From the IMG/VR virus record IMGVR_UViG_3300041411_000097, positions 1 through 48,630 of that record: a DNA stretch of 48,630 nt; one strand, written 5' to 3'. A model generated the notes under the pieces. The model made no database searches, was not told the origin of the DNA, and was given only the letters and a program-made list of their open reading frames with translations. The position numbers were made by a program, and so were the translations under genes. Positions 38,711 to 45,846 of the stretch are shown here, piece after piece. Source of the DNA: a virus. Each line of letters begins with the position of its first letter. Within the stretch, counting starts at the first letter, position 1.

Positions 38711-38920
38711 ATGCTTACTCTGATGCTAGTGATTGGCTTGTGTTCTGATGTTGGATGCGATTATATCGACGCAACGAATAGATTCGGCGTTTCTGATGAC
38801 GCAGGATGCTTTGAGATGGCGGAATTTCTGAATGGAAAGAACAGAGAGAGCGGCGAGCAACCTCGGTTCGCCTGCATTGAGCCAAGCAAGTACATATTGC
38901 TTGCCAAGAAGGAAATCTGA
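38711..38920 (+). CDS. Small exported or membrane-anchored protein, 69 aa (moron)
   Basis: Start at 38711 with an AAGGATG SD, downstream of the promoter. The N-terminus (LTLMLVIGLCSDVGC) is a short hydrophobic signal-like segment. Four cysteines could form disulphides, suggesting a periplasmic product. It is opposite to surrounding tail genes and has its own promoter and terminator: a classical moron, possibly acting in superinfection exclusion. Function unknown. Confidence 0.68.
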   Translation: MLTLMLVIGLCSDVGCDYIDATNRFGVSDDAGCFEMAEFLNGKNRESGEQPRFACIEPSKYILLAKKEI

Positions 38921-38925
38921 AGCAA

Positions 38926-38952
38926 TAAAAAAGGCCCCGTTTAGGGGCCTTT
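38926..38952. terminator. Bidirectional terminator between moron and tail tube gene
   Basis: GGCCCC / GGGGCC stem with a 5-base loop. The minus-strand side has TTTTTT, so it mainly terminates late transcription after the tail tube gene. The plus side has TTTGTG and ends the moron. Confidence 0.85.
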
Positions 38953-38967
38953 GTGTATCTACTGCAT

Positions 38968-39699
38968 TTAAGCCACGACTGTAACCACAGTAGTGTCACT
39001 CTTGGTCGGATCAACCACAGAGGTTGCCGTAATGGTAGAAGTACCGACTGCCACACCAGTAACACGACCGCTAGAGTTCACGGTGGCATTTGCTGGCGTG
39101 CTGGAAGTCCAGACCACTGCTTGGTTAGCGGCGGCAGGAAGAACAGAAGAGTCGATGTTGGTCACATTACCAACGGCTACAGTTGCAGTGGCTGGAGTTG
39201 TTACGACGGATGTAACGGCTATTGGAGTATCTTCAACAATTACGCTAGCCAAACCACCAGGGCGCGATGTTGCGCTTGCAGTGATGGAGTAAGTAGCGAT
39301 ATCGTCGTAAGGGAACTCTTGGCTGAATTCGGTAAGAATGCAGAAGCCAATAACAGTGTTGATTGGACCGGTAAGGCGCAACCAGATGTACGGTTGTGGA
39401 TCGGTAACGAAGTGATCAAACAGCAACTGTTGATTCGAGGTGGTGCCGTCGTCTCGCTTGGTAACGCCATCGATAGACACTTCGAAGGTTTTGTAGGTGA
39501 TCAAGGTGTCACGGAAGCCGCCTACAGAATCATCTGCGGTAGCGTCAACGGTATCAGCGCTCATGGTGAGCGATTTGTTGCGAGCGGCGCCCAACGGAAG
39601 CCATGTCAGCGTCATCGGATCAACATCACCGCAAGCTAGAGCAAATTCTGCGAGAACGCTCTTACCTACGAATTTAGAACTTGCACAGTTAAGGGCCAT
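38968..39699 (-). CDS. Major tail (tube) protein with Ig-like domain
   Basis: A 243-residue protein: tail tube domain at about 1-155 and a C-terminal BIG2-like bacterial immunoglobulin domain at about 160-243 (TTPATATVAVG, VVWTSSTPANATVNSSGRVTG). Ig-like additions decorate tail tubes and may bind host surfaces. AGGAGG SD, suited to high expression, and the terminator after it would raise its level relative to downstream genes. Confidence 0.85.
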   Translation of the reverse strand: MALNCASSKFVGKSVLAEFALACGDVDPMTLTWLPLGAARNKSLTMSADTVDATADDSVGGFRDTLITYKTFEVSIDGVTKRDDGTTSNQQLLFDHFVTDPQPYIWLRLTGPINTVIGFCILTEFSQEFPYDDIATYSITASATSRPGGLASVIVEDTPIAVTSVVTTPATATVAVGNVTNIDSSVLPAAANQAVVWTSSTPANATVNSSGRVTGVAVGTSTITATSVVDPTKSDTTVVTVVA

Positions 39700-39764
39700 T
39701 CTCGGCGCCTCCTATAAGGTTGTTGAGTATCGCCCACAACTGAGCGTATATTTCAAGCAATAGT

Positions 39765-40151
39765 TTAACACGTAAGCTCGAAATTAATTTCTAGCCACGG
39801 TCGGTTTGTCTCTGTGTAATAAGGCCCCTGAATACTTCCAAGCGCTCGAATCTGCATCATGCAGCTAGTTTCGAAGTTGGCGATTGCAGCATCAAATAGA
39901 GATTCAGCAAACAACTCTGCGGCCTCTGTGTCGCCCAGCGCCCGACCATTTGCCCGGCCAGTAACAATCACGCGAATATGCGGATACTGGATTTCACCAT
40001 TTGGCGAGCGTCCAGAGTCAGACCATACGGCCACGAATTTTTTCGCACTGTTATTTACCTCTTCCCACATCCCGCGACTAATCGTATAGCCAGCAGTCGA
40101 AACGTAAGCCTCTAGCCAGTCGCGGAACAGGTTGATTGGTGTGTGGCTCAT
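39765..40151 (-). CDS. Tail terminator protein (DUF4128-like)
   Basis: A 128-residue protein upstream of the tail tube gene. Contains NSAKKFVAVWSDSGRSP and ends ETNRPWLEINFELTC, as in tail terminator/DUF4128 proteins that cap the finished tube for joining to the head. Confidence 0.75.
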   Translation of the reverse strand: MSHTPINLFRDWLEAYVSTAGYTISRGMWEEVNNSAKKFVAVWSDSGRSPNGEIQYPHIRVIVTGRANGRALGDTEAAELFAESLFDAAIANFETSCMMQIRALGSIQGPYYTETNRPWLEINFELTC

Positions 40152-40564
40152 TAGACTTTCATCCCGCGTTGAATGGCTGCGTCTATATCGGCTCTGGCAT
40201 CAGAGTCTTCGAATGCTTTTCGTAGGAATTCAGGCTCAGCATCAGGATCCCAGAAGTTGCCGCGTGACGGATCTGATCTAGAGCGAGGCGTGTTTGTGCC
40301 TTTAAGAGTTCCTTTCGCGTCGTGTACGGCGGCAGCATAAGCAGCCGTGTAACCGATAGCGCCGACAACGCGAGTCCCGTATGCAGTGATCTTTCGATAC
40401 TGACTGTTAATCAGGTTGCTCGTATCGATTGGCGTCATCGTCGCAGCATATCCAGCCGCGATAATCAGGACTTCAGTCAGCGTCTTTTCTGCTTTAGGTC
40501 CGGAGATATCGCCGAACACCCTGCGTAGTTGCTGGCGAACCTCCTTCAGCCCCTTAACCGGCAT
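40151..40564 (-). CDS. Head-tail joining protein, HK97 gp10-like
   Basis: A 137-residue protein; start at 40564 by TAATG overlap. Typical gp10 pattern: helical N-terminus (VKGLKEVRQQLRRVF), TPIDTSNLINSQY and VGAIGYTAAYAAAVHDAKG near the middle. Joins portal-connector to tail. Confidence 0.78.
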   Translation of the reverse strand: MPVKGLKEVRQQLRRVFGDISGPKAEKTLTEVLIIAAGYAATMTPIDTSNLINSQYRKITAYGTRVVGAIGYTAAYAAAVHDAKGTLKGTNTPRSRSDPSRGNFWDPDAEPEFLRKAFEDSDARADIDAAIQRGMKV

Positions 40565-40908
40565 TAGACAGTCTCCAGCTCGTACTCGTCTTCGTACCCA
40601 AACGCGGACATGCCGTGACGGGCGATCTTGCGAATCTCTGCGGCTGATACTGCATCCCATGCTTGAGCGGTTGTGTCTCCGTATGCGATTCGGTCCAAGT
40701 AAGCGGGCCTAGTGTCTCCTGTGTAATAGATGTCGCGAGTCACGAACTCTGCGCCTTCAGTGTCGCGTGATTGGCGCGATACGCCTTCGTGACCGCACAG
40801 GATTAGATAAGGCGTTCCGTATGTGACAGCGCCGCCCCAATCGTCACTGGCGAGGCGAGGATAGATCGTCGCGGTGTCGATCATGTACCACGCGGACATG
40901 AAGGCCAT
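40564..40908 (-). CDS. Putative head-tail connector protein, 114 aa
   Basis: Start at 40908, TAATG-coupled. DTATIYPRLASDDWGGAVTYG and YYTGDTRPAYLDRIAYG are the stretches to search with. Position between gp10-like and small connector genes suggests a stopper or joining protein. I do not recognise a named family. Confidence 0.65.
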   Translation of the reverse strand: MAFMSAWYMIDTATIYPRLASDDWGGAVTYGTPYLILCGHEGVSRQSRDTEGAEFVTRDIYYTGDTRPAYLDRIAYGDTTAQAWDAVSAAEIRKIARHGMSAFGYEDEYELETV

Positions 40909-41120
40909 TACGATTCCTCCATCATGTAGCATGGGTCAGCATCAGGCCAGCCGTATAGCTTCACGTCTTTATCCCAATCAGATTCGGCGCGGGAGAATGT
41001 GCGATTCTGCACGCAATAGCCACAGCTTCCATGATGACGGCATCCACCAGCGGAATACTGGAATACGCCGTCACGCACGGTATCGCTACTTCTGCGCTTA
41101 GCACGCAACGTCCTAGCCAT
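40908..41120 (-). CDS. Small Cys/His-containing head-tail region protein, 70 aa
   Basis: TAATG-coupled start with a GGAAG SD. Basic N-terminus (RTLRAKRRSS), GGCRHHGSCGYC cluster and an acidic end. May bind a metal. Morphogenetic by position only. Confidence 0.58.
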   Translation of the reverse strand: MARTLRAKRRSSDTVRDGVFQYSAGGCRHHGSCGYCVQNRTFSRAESDWDKDVKLYGWPDADPCYMMEES

Positions 41121-41509
41121 TAACAGCACTTCCCGCCAGTAGAAACCCATAGACCGGCACTAGCGCCAGGCTCAGGCGGAATCACTGAGCTGGTACAGCC
41201 AGAAGTGTCCAGCGTATTAAGAAGAGAACGCAGAGAGCGATACCGGTCAACAAAAGAGCCCCAACGAAAAGACTGAGAAGCACCAGACGGAGCAGTTTGC
41301 GAGCTAATCTGACGATCCGCATTCACGTACCCCGTTAAGCCGAGCAGATACAGGTAGATTAGCGTCTGCGTTGCCTCTGGATAACCGGCACCATCTAAGC
41401 ACGGCTGAATTACTTCGACAGAATCAATCCAAAGCTGCAAGATGAAGTCAGGCGGAACCGGAATGCCGTACGCCAGAAAGTAAGCCTTAATTTGCTCGAT
41501 ACTAGGCAT
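41120..41509 (-). CDS. Head-tail adaptor-like protein, 129 aa
   Basis: N-terminal helical bundle (PSIEQIKAYFLAYGIPVPPD, then a Tyr/Leu-rich helix) like small adaptor proteins that bind the portal. The C-terminus is unusual, ending in GGKCC. Confidence 0.65.
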   Translation of the reverse strand: MPSIEQIKAYFLAYGIPVPPDFILQLWIDSVEVIQPCLDGAGYPEATQTLIYLYLLGLTGYVNADRQISSQTAPSGASQSFRWGSFVDRYRSLRSLLNTLDTSGCTSSVIPPEPGASAGLWVSTGGKCC

Positions 41510-41808
41510 CAGCGATCCTTAATCTTCAAGTAAATAGACCTAACAGCCGTGCGACCTTCTGTTGTGGTGATTGCGCAGGTTACGTATGCGGTAGTGCCGT
41601 TCGTGCCACCAGACACCCATGCAGTTGCGGATGTTGTTGTATTGCTGAACGAATCGACCACAACGCCAACAGGCTCGAACACTACAGAGGCAATCGTATC
41701 AGTGATATCAGCCAGATATGCAGACCAATCGAACGTGTAATCCAGAACCTCTTCAGGATCTTTCACAATCGTAGGCTTATCCGGGCCTCCAGTGTATGTC
41801 TCTGTCAT
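41509..41808 (-). CDS. Putative virion decoration/adaptor protein, 99 aa
   Basis: Beta-rich: LDYTFDWSAYLADITDTIAS and ATAWVSGGTNGTTAYVTC are widely found in small phage structural proteins of Ig-like fold. Overlaps the repeat protein gene by four bases. Confidence 0.65.
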   Translation of the reverse strand: MTETYTGGPDKPTIVKDPEEVLDYTFDWSAYLADITDTIASVVFEPVGVVVDSFSNTTTSATAWVSGGTNGTTAYVTCAITTTEGRTAVRSIYLKIKDR

Positions 41809-43370
41809 TCTGCGATATTCCTATTCTGAGGCTCTGGAGCTACTGTTCTGTTCTGCGCGACCAGTGTTTGCTGTCTGCGCTGAGGCTCTAAGGCTACAAC
41901 TCTTGACTGGCTAATCTGCGCTGACGATCTGTTCTGCGAATCTATTGCCAGGCTGCGAACTTGCGCACCAATAAATAGTGTGCGTTCTGGTGATGGCGTT
42001 AATTCTCCACCTACAGAAACTGATGCGGACATTATATCAGCAGCGACAATCGATTCTGACTCTGCGGATATTGCAGTTGCTGATTCAGACTCAGAAGAGT
42101 CGTCGAATTCCTGATTGGCTGCTTCAGCTGTAATTGATACAGTTCCGACTGACAGCGGCGAGTCATCACCAGTCACGGCAGACAACGACGAGTCAACCGC
42201 AACAGCTGATGACGATTGAGCCTGATCGTCAGCAAGCTGAGCAGACAACGCCCCCGATGACCCAACTCCAGCGCTAGAAGATACGCTATCAGCCTGCACA
42301 GGCAGCGAAGACGAAGCAGCAATAGATGAGCCGGCATGAGCGCTTATCAAGTCGCCAGCGTTGGTTGTGGAAGAGATAGAAAATATCGCAGCAAGTGCCT
42401 GCGCTGATACCGAGTCACCTTGTAGCGTGATCGATGCCTCTGCGCTGACCGAGGCTGTCTGCGAGGCGGTTGCAGATATCGAATCACCAGCCAGCGAGAC
42501 AGACGACTGTGCGGACACTTTAACTACAGACGCAGAAGACGCTGAGTCATTCTGAATCGACAGCGAGCTACTGGCAGACACGCCGATAGCTGAAGATCCT
42601 GAAGCCGAATCATTCTGCGCCGTAATGGCGGATTGCGTAGATACGGCAACAACCGAGGCAGACGAAGCGGTATCGGCAGCCAGAGTCAGCACAACCGTTG
42701 CGCCAATGTCAGTGCTTGGCGTGCCGAATGTCAGAGTGTCAGCGCTGAAGCTAAGAAACGAGGCGTGATCAGTAACGACGACGTTTGACGTCAATGTTTC
42801 TGTGGTGCCGGATGCCCACACGTCGCCGGTATAGCTTGTTGCCGCTGCCTGCGTATGGAACTGCCATATCTCGCAGATGATCACGTCACCAGCGAGCGCG
42901 CTTACGGTTGATGTGCTTACGGTAGAGGCGCTGTTTGAGCGCTCAGAGTTTGCAGCTCCAGGCTCTACGCTGCCAGTCATTGCCAGACAGTCGCCAATCG
43001 TGCCGACCTTTGTGCCGGTGGACGGACGCCAGACATAGACGTTGCACCGTAAATCAGACCCGAAGTTCATACTCAGGTTAGATTCGCGGTTAGCAACGTT
43101 GATTGTTACGGTGTTCGAACCACCACCAACACTCTGAGCGGTATTCAGTGTGTCAGATGCGAAGTGCGCACAGAAGGCCCGCTGCAAAGAGGTGTTTGCA
43201 AGGCTTGATCCGGCGAGGGATACCTGCGCTCCACCCTTGGTAGTGCGCATCGTGTACAGATTTGACGCGCCAGTGAGCGACCAGCTAGGCGTCAGAGACG
43301 ACTGTTCTCCAGTGGGAAATGTGCCGCTTAGAGAATTACCTATCCCTATAAGGTATAGCTTGGTCGCCAT
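41805..43370 (-). CDS. Virion protein with ten 21-residue repeats
   Basis: A 521-residue protein. Residues 1-230 are a beta-rich structural domain (LYLIGIGNSLSGTFPTG at the start). Residues about 233-444 consist of ten tandem Ser/Ala-rich repeats, each opening with Asp, nine of 21 residues and one of 23. The last 75 residues hold Q-N-R/E-P-Q units (LEPQRRQQTLVAQNR) typical of some phage structural proteins. Probably a head fibre or decoration protein. Function not known. Confidence 0.72.
   Translation of the reverse strand: MATKLYLIGIGNSLSGTFPTGEQSSLTPSWSLTGASNLYTMRTTKGGAQVSLAGSSLANTSLQRAFCAHFASDTLNTAQSVGGGSNTVTINVANRESNLSMNFGSDLRCNVYVWRPSTGTKVGTIGDCLAMTGSVEPGAANSERSNSASTVSTSTVSALAGDVIICEIWQFHTQAAATSYTGDVWASGTTETLTSNVVVTDHASFLSFSADTLTFGTPSTDIGATVVLTLAADTASSASVVAVSTQSAITAQNDSASGSSAIGVSASSSLSIQNDSASSASVVKVSAQSSVSLAGDSISATASQTASVSAEASITLQGDSVSAQALAAIFSISSTTNAGDLISAHAGSSIAASSSLPVQADSVSSSAGVGSSGALSAQLADDQAQSSSAVAVDSSLSAVTGDDSPLSVGTVSITAEAANQEFDDSSESESATAISAESESIVAADIMSASVSVGGELTPSPERTLFIGAQVRSLAIDSQNRSSAQISQSRVVALEPQRRQQTLVAQNRTVAPEPQNRNIAE
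42039..42674 (-). repeat. Diverged 63-bp tandem coding repeats
   Basis: The DNA encodes the ten repeats of the preceding entry, about 63 bases per unit. Units share a D-S-x-S ... S-A-x-S-S-x-S pattern but their nucleotide sequences have diverged, so the array is old or has been selected for protein pattern rather than recently amplified. Confidence 0.75.
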
Positions 43371-43381
43371 AACGCATTTCC

Positions 43382-43780
43382 TTATGCGTTACCGGTCGTC
43401 AGCGAGAAGGAGTTGACGGTTACGACTTGGGAGACGGCAATGCTGGTGTTGTCGAGCGACATATCACCGCTACCGAGGCCGCAAGTGCCTTGAGCGTGCG
43501 CAGTTGTGCCAGCAGTATCGACGATGCGGAAATAGCCAGCGGTACCAGCAGCAGCGCCAGTGCCAGACCATGTGCCGGTCTTAGCCTTAGCGCCAGCAGA
43601 AGCAGCCGACATCCAATCAGACGGCAGCGCCATCTCAACCAGCAGCGTACCCGTAGCAGCAGCCGCACAGTTAGCCGGAACAGAGCCGGTATAGATTCGC
43701 AGCTTGGCCGAAGTACCGGCAGCAGTTTCGAATGCGTCAAGACGTGCGTTGTTCACTGCTACCGAGTATTGGAGTGTCAT
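43382..43780 (-). CDS. Putative virion structural protein, 132 aa
   Basis: Contains LRIYTGSVPANCAAAATGTLL and YFRIVDTAGTTAHAQGTCG, a pattern frequent in small phage structural proteins between head and fibre genes. Beta-rich. Last late gene before the phaZ cassette. Role unknown. Confidence 0.68.
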   Translation of the reverse strand: MTLQYSVAVNNARLDAFETAAGTSAKLRIYTGSVPANCAAAATGTLLVEMALPSDWMSAASAGAKAKTGTWSGTGAAAGTAGYFRIVDTAGTTAHAQGTCGLGSGDMSLDNTSIAVSQVVTVNSFSLTTGNA

Positions 43781-43824
43781 TTTTCAGGCCTGGAAAATAG
43801 TTTCCCATATTTTAGCACGGGCTA

Positions 43825-43853
43825 TTGACGTAGAATCTGCGAGGGAATAGCCT
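43825..43853 (+). promoter_or_regulatory. Promoter TTGACG-N17-TAGCCT for the phaZ cassette
   Basis: Plus-strand promoter ahead of the 48-residue gene and phaZ, pointing against the late operon. Its -35 and -10 equal those of the 19.4-kb early promoter, hinting at early expression of the cassette. Confidence 0.62.
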
Positions 43854-43886
43854 ACGAATCACGCAACAAAACCAAAGGAAAACGAC

Positions 43887-44033
43887 ATGACATTCACCGT
43901 AAACAAAGCCCGTAACACCTTCACCGTAACCAGCGGCGAAATGATCATCGGCAGCTTCAAGACCGAACAGGAAGCTCAAGCCGAAGCGGATCGCATGACA
44001 GCAGAATACGAACGCGTCCTGAGTTTCCTGTAA
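43887..44033 (+). CDS. Small acidic protein upstream of phaZ, 48 aa
   Basis: AAAGGA SD. Beta-hairpin-like start (FTVNKARNTFTVTSGEMIIG) and a helical acidic end (EQEAQAEADRMTAEYE), the form of small single-sheet proteins common in phage genomes. It begins the cassette that continues with phaZ. Function unknown. Confidence 0.68.
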   Translation: MTFTVNKARNTFTVTSGEMIIGSFKTEQEAQAEADRMTAEYERVLSFL

Positions 44034-44059
44034 TCCTGCCGACACACAAGGGAATGACA

Positions 44060-44887
44060 ATGAGCTGCTTAACGGAAATAAAAACAACACCATTCGTTTA
44101 TCGCACAGTCATTATCGACGGACAGACAATCCGCACGGCTGTACGTCCTGGTAAATCAACCATTACGCCGCTACTGATATTCAACGGTATCGGCGCATCA
44201 CTGGAGCTTGTATTTCCATTAGTAGCTGCGCTTGATCCGGATCTTGAGGTGATTGCGTTCGACGTGCCTGGCGTTGGTGGATCGGCAACACCTCTGTTGC
44301 CGTACACCTTCAGCAGCCTAGGACGACTCGTAACCAGAATGCTTGATGTGCTGGATTACGACGAGGTAACAGTTGCGGGAGTCTCATGGGGCGGATTCCT
44401 TGCTCAGCAGTTCGCCTATGACCATCCGACGCGCTGCACTAAGCTCATCCTAGCCGCCACCTCTTCAGGAGTAACGATGGTTCCGCCGTCGATGAAGGTT
44501 CTGATGCTGATGGCTAGCCCTGAGCGCTACACGAACCCTGAGCATATGGCTGCGATTGCTCCGGAGATCTACGGCGGGTCGTTTCGGAATAATCCAGAGC
44601 TATGCGCAAGTTACGCCAGCAAAATGAAGGCGCCAACCTCGCAACTCGGATACAAGCTCCAAGGTATGGCGGTCTGGTGGTGGTCGTCCGCATTCTGGCT
44701 GCACAAGATCAAGCAGCCGACTCTTGTCCTAGCTGGAAATGACGATCCGATCATTCCGCTAGTCAACATGGAATTCATCGCCAGACGCATTCCTAACGCT
44801 GAGATGCACATTATTGACGACGGGCATTTGTTTCTGGTGACTAAGGCTAAGGAGATTTCGCCGAAAATAATGAAATTTCTTGCTTGA
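44060..44887 (+). CDS. phaZ: Medium-chain PHA depolymerase, alpha/beta hydrolase
   Basis: A 275-residue intracellular esterase that splits polyhydroxyalkanoate granules into hydroxy-fatty acids. DLEVIAFDVPGVGGS and RTAVRPGKS match Pseudomonas PhaZ as I remember it. Ser109 in GVSWGG is the nucleophile, Asp228 in GNDDP and His256 in DDGHLF complete the triad. Start 44060 fits the AAGGGA SD (six-base gap); ATG 44054 is too close. It ends about ten residues short of bacterial PhaZ. It is flanked by its own promoter and lies against the late strand: an auxiliary metabolic gene. Confidence 0.9.
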   Translation: MSCLTEIKTTPFVYRTVIIDGQTIRTAVRPGKSTITPLLIFNGIGASLELVFPLVAALDPDLEVIAFDVPGVGGSATPLLPYTFSSLGRLVTRMLDVLDYDEVTVAGVSWGGFLAQQFAYDHPTRCTKLILAATSSGVTMVPPSMKVLMLMASPERYTNPEHMAAIAPEIYGGSFRNNPELCASYASKMKAPTSQLGYKLQGMAVWWWSSAFWLHKIKQPTLVLAGNDDPIIPLVNMEFIARRIPNAEMHIIDDGHLFLVTKAKEISPKIMKFLA

Positions 44888-44912
44888 CGTGGATTGATTG
44901 CAGGTCTAGTCT
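44884..44912 (+). promoter_or_regulatory. Promoter TTGACG-N17-TAGTCT after phaZ
   Basis: Its -35 overlaps the phaZ stop codon. Drives the leader peptide, a terminator and the Ser-rich protein gene. Its GCAGGTC just upstream of the -10 recurs in the 8.8-kb promoter. Confidence 0.65.
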
Positions 44913-44973
44913 CTGAATTAAGCAAGACAAGCGCCCTGAACATCAGGCCCACAAACAAACCGAGGACACGACC

Positions 44974-45006
44974 ATGCTATGGCTCCTGCTGCTTATCCTG
45001 ATCTGA
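44974..45006 (+). CDS. 10-aa hydrophobic leader peptide
   Basis: MLWLLLLILI, preceded by a GAGG SD and followed six bases later by an intrinsic terminator. This is the layout of an attenuation leader. The peptide could also act alone in the membrane. Length makes it tentative. Confidence 0.4.
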   Translation: MLWLLLLILI

Positions 45007-45011
45007 TTCAC

Positions 45012-45034
45012 AGGCCCTTGACTGGGCCTTTTTA
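45012..45034 (+). terminator. Terminator/attenuator before the Ser-rich gene
   Basis: AGGCCC / GGGCCT stem with a 6-base loop followed by TTTTTA. A second AGGCCC at about 44945 could compete for the 3' arm, so the structure may be conditional. Confidence 0.72.
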
Positions 45035-45058
45035 CTGCCAATAACTGAGGGTAAAGAA

Positions 45059-45406
45059 ATGTTCAAATGGCTAGCATCACTATTCAAGCGGAAACAACCA
45101 GAACATAAACCATCGATAAGTGAGCGGATGGCTGCTCGCGATATGTACGATGGCGCTTTTGCAGCTCCTTTGCGCACAAGCAAGGCGCGGGCATCTTCGC
45201 CAACCCGTCACGCTACCTCTTCGCGTAGTCAGCCTGATGACGTGTTGTCTAACCCGCTGAATCCAATGAGTCCGATTGGCTTCAATAGTCCTGTCTACTA
45301 CGATTCGACGCCGTCTTACTCGTCGAGCTCTTCATGTGACAGCGGTAGCAGCTATAGTTCTAGCGACAGCAGCAGCTCTTCATGCAGCAGTAGTGGTGGC
45401 GATTAA
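45059..45406 (+). CDS. Ser/Cys low-complexity protein, 115 aa
   Basis: GAGGGTAAAG SD. Amphipathic basic N-terminus (FKWLASLFKRKQ) that may touch the membrane, a middle with NPLNPMSPIGFNSPVYY, and a C-terminal 30 residues made almost wholly of Ser, Asp, Gly and Cys. Similar tails occur in bacterial proteins of unknown function. Accessory gene with its own promoter and terminators. Confidence 0.68.
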   Translation: MFKWLASLFKRKQPEHKPSISERMAARDMYDGAFAAPLRTSKARASSPTRHATSSRSQPDDVLSNPLNPMSPIGFNSPVYYDSTPSYSSSSSCDSGSSYSSSDSSSSSCSSSGGD

Positions 45407-45422
45407 ATCTCGCGCACAAAAC

Positions 45423-45449
45423 AAAGCCCTCCAAGTGAGGGCTTTTTTA
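45423..45449 (+). terminator. Terminator between Ser-rich gene and converging late gene
   Basis: AGCCCTC / GAGGGCT stem with a 5-base loop followed by TTTTTT. Ends the plus-strand cassette just before the minus-strand stop at 45450. Confidence 0.9.
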
Positions 45450-45617
45450 TTACTTCCGCTTTACCTTTGGCTTAGGACTCGCCACCTCAAGCACCTTCAC
45501 GGCTTCATCAGGCAGCGACACACACTTACCTCTAAGCCATTGCGGGCATGAGTCGGCTTCTACGATGTCGCCAGCCTCAAGGCCGTTCGTTGGATATGTG
45601 ACGCGGAATCTGGCCAT
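45450..45617 (-). CDS. Small structural-region protein, 55 aa
   Basis: TAATG-coupled to the preceding gene. Begins ARFRVTYPTNGLEAGDIVEAD, with a basic C-terminus (PKPKVKRK). Found after capsid genes; small proteins of this kind may be completion or decoration factors. Function unknown. Confidence 0.65.
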   Translation of the reverse strand: MARFRVTYPTNGLEAGDIVEADSCPQWLRGKCVSLPDEAVKVLEVASPKPKVKRK

Positions 45618-45793
45618 TACTCTTTATCCTTTGGCGGGCGACCACGGCGAGGGGCTTCTACTTCTACCGATTCAACTTCGATAGCCTTGTTAACCAGCGT
45701 TACAGGCAAGGACTCAGCTTTGATACGCGCACCAACCTCTTGCCGAACGCCGTCTACGTAGTAACCGCCACTAGTAATCTCGAACTCTTTCAT
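45617..45793 (-). CDS. Small structural-region protein, 58 aa
   Basis: Start at 45793 by a GGAGTGA SD. Short beta-rich N-terminus and a basic C-terminus RRGRPPKDKE resembling an AT-hook. Sits between capsid terminator and the next small gene. Function unknown. Confidence 0.62.
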   Translation of the reverse strand: MKEFEITSGGYYVDGVRQEVGARIKAESLPVTLVNKAIEVESVEVEAPRRGRPPKDKE

Positions 45794-45804
45794 TTTCACT
45801 CCAA

Positions 45805-45830
45805 TAAAAAAGGGGCCCGCTAAGGCCCCC
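45805..45830 (-). terminator. Terminator after the major capsid gene
   Basis: GGGGCC / GGCCCC stem with a 6-base loop followed by TTTTTT on the minus strand, 17 bases after the capsid stop. Partial termination here would give capsid messages in excess over downstream genes. Confidence 0.88.
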
Positions 45831-45846
45831 ATTCTAACTCAGGCGG

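Noticed and set aside
38953-39639. 228-codon plus-strand frame opposite the tail tube gene
   Set aside because: Antisense shadow with Cys/His/Arg-rich composition; the minus-strand gene has domain and SD support.
44564-44576. CTCCGGAGATC within phaZ as a further operator
   Set aside because: Only the central eight bases match and the outer half-sites are missing.
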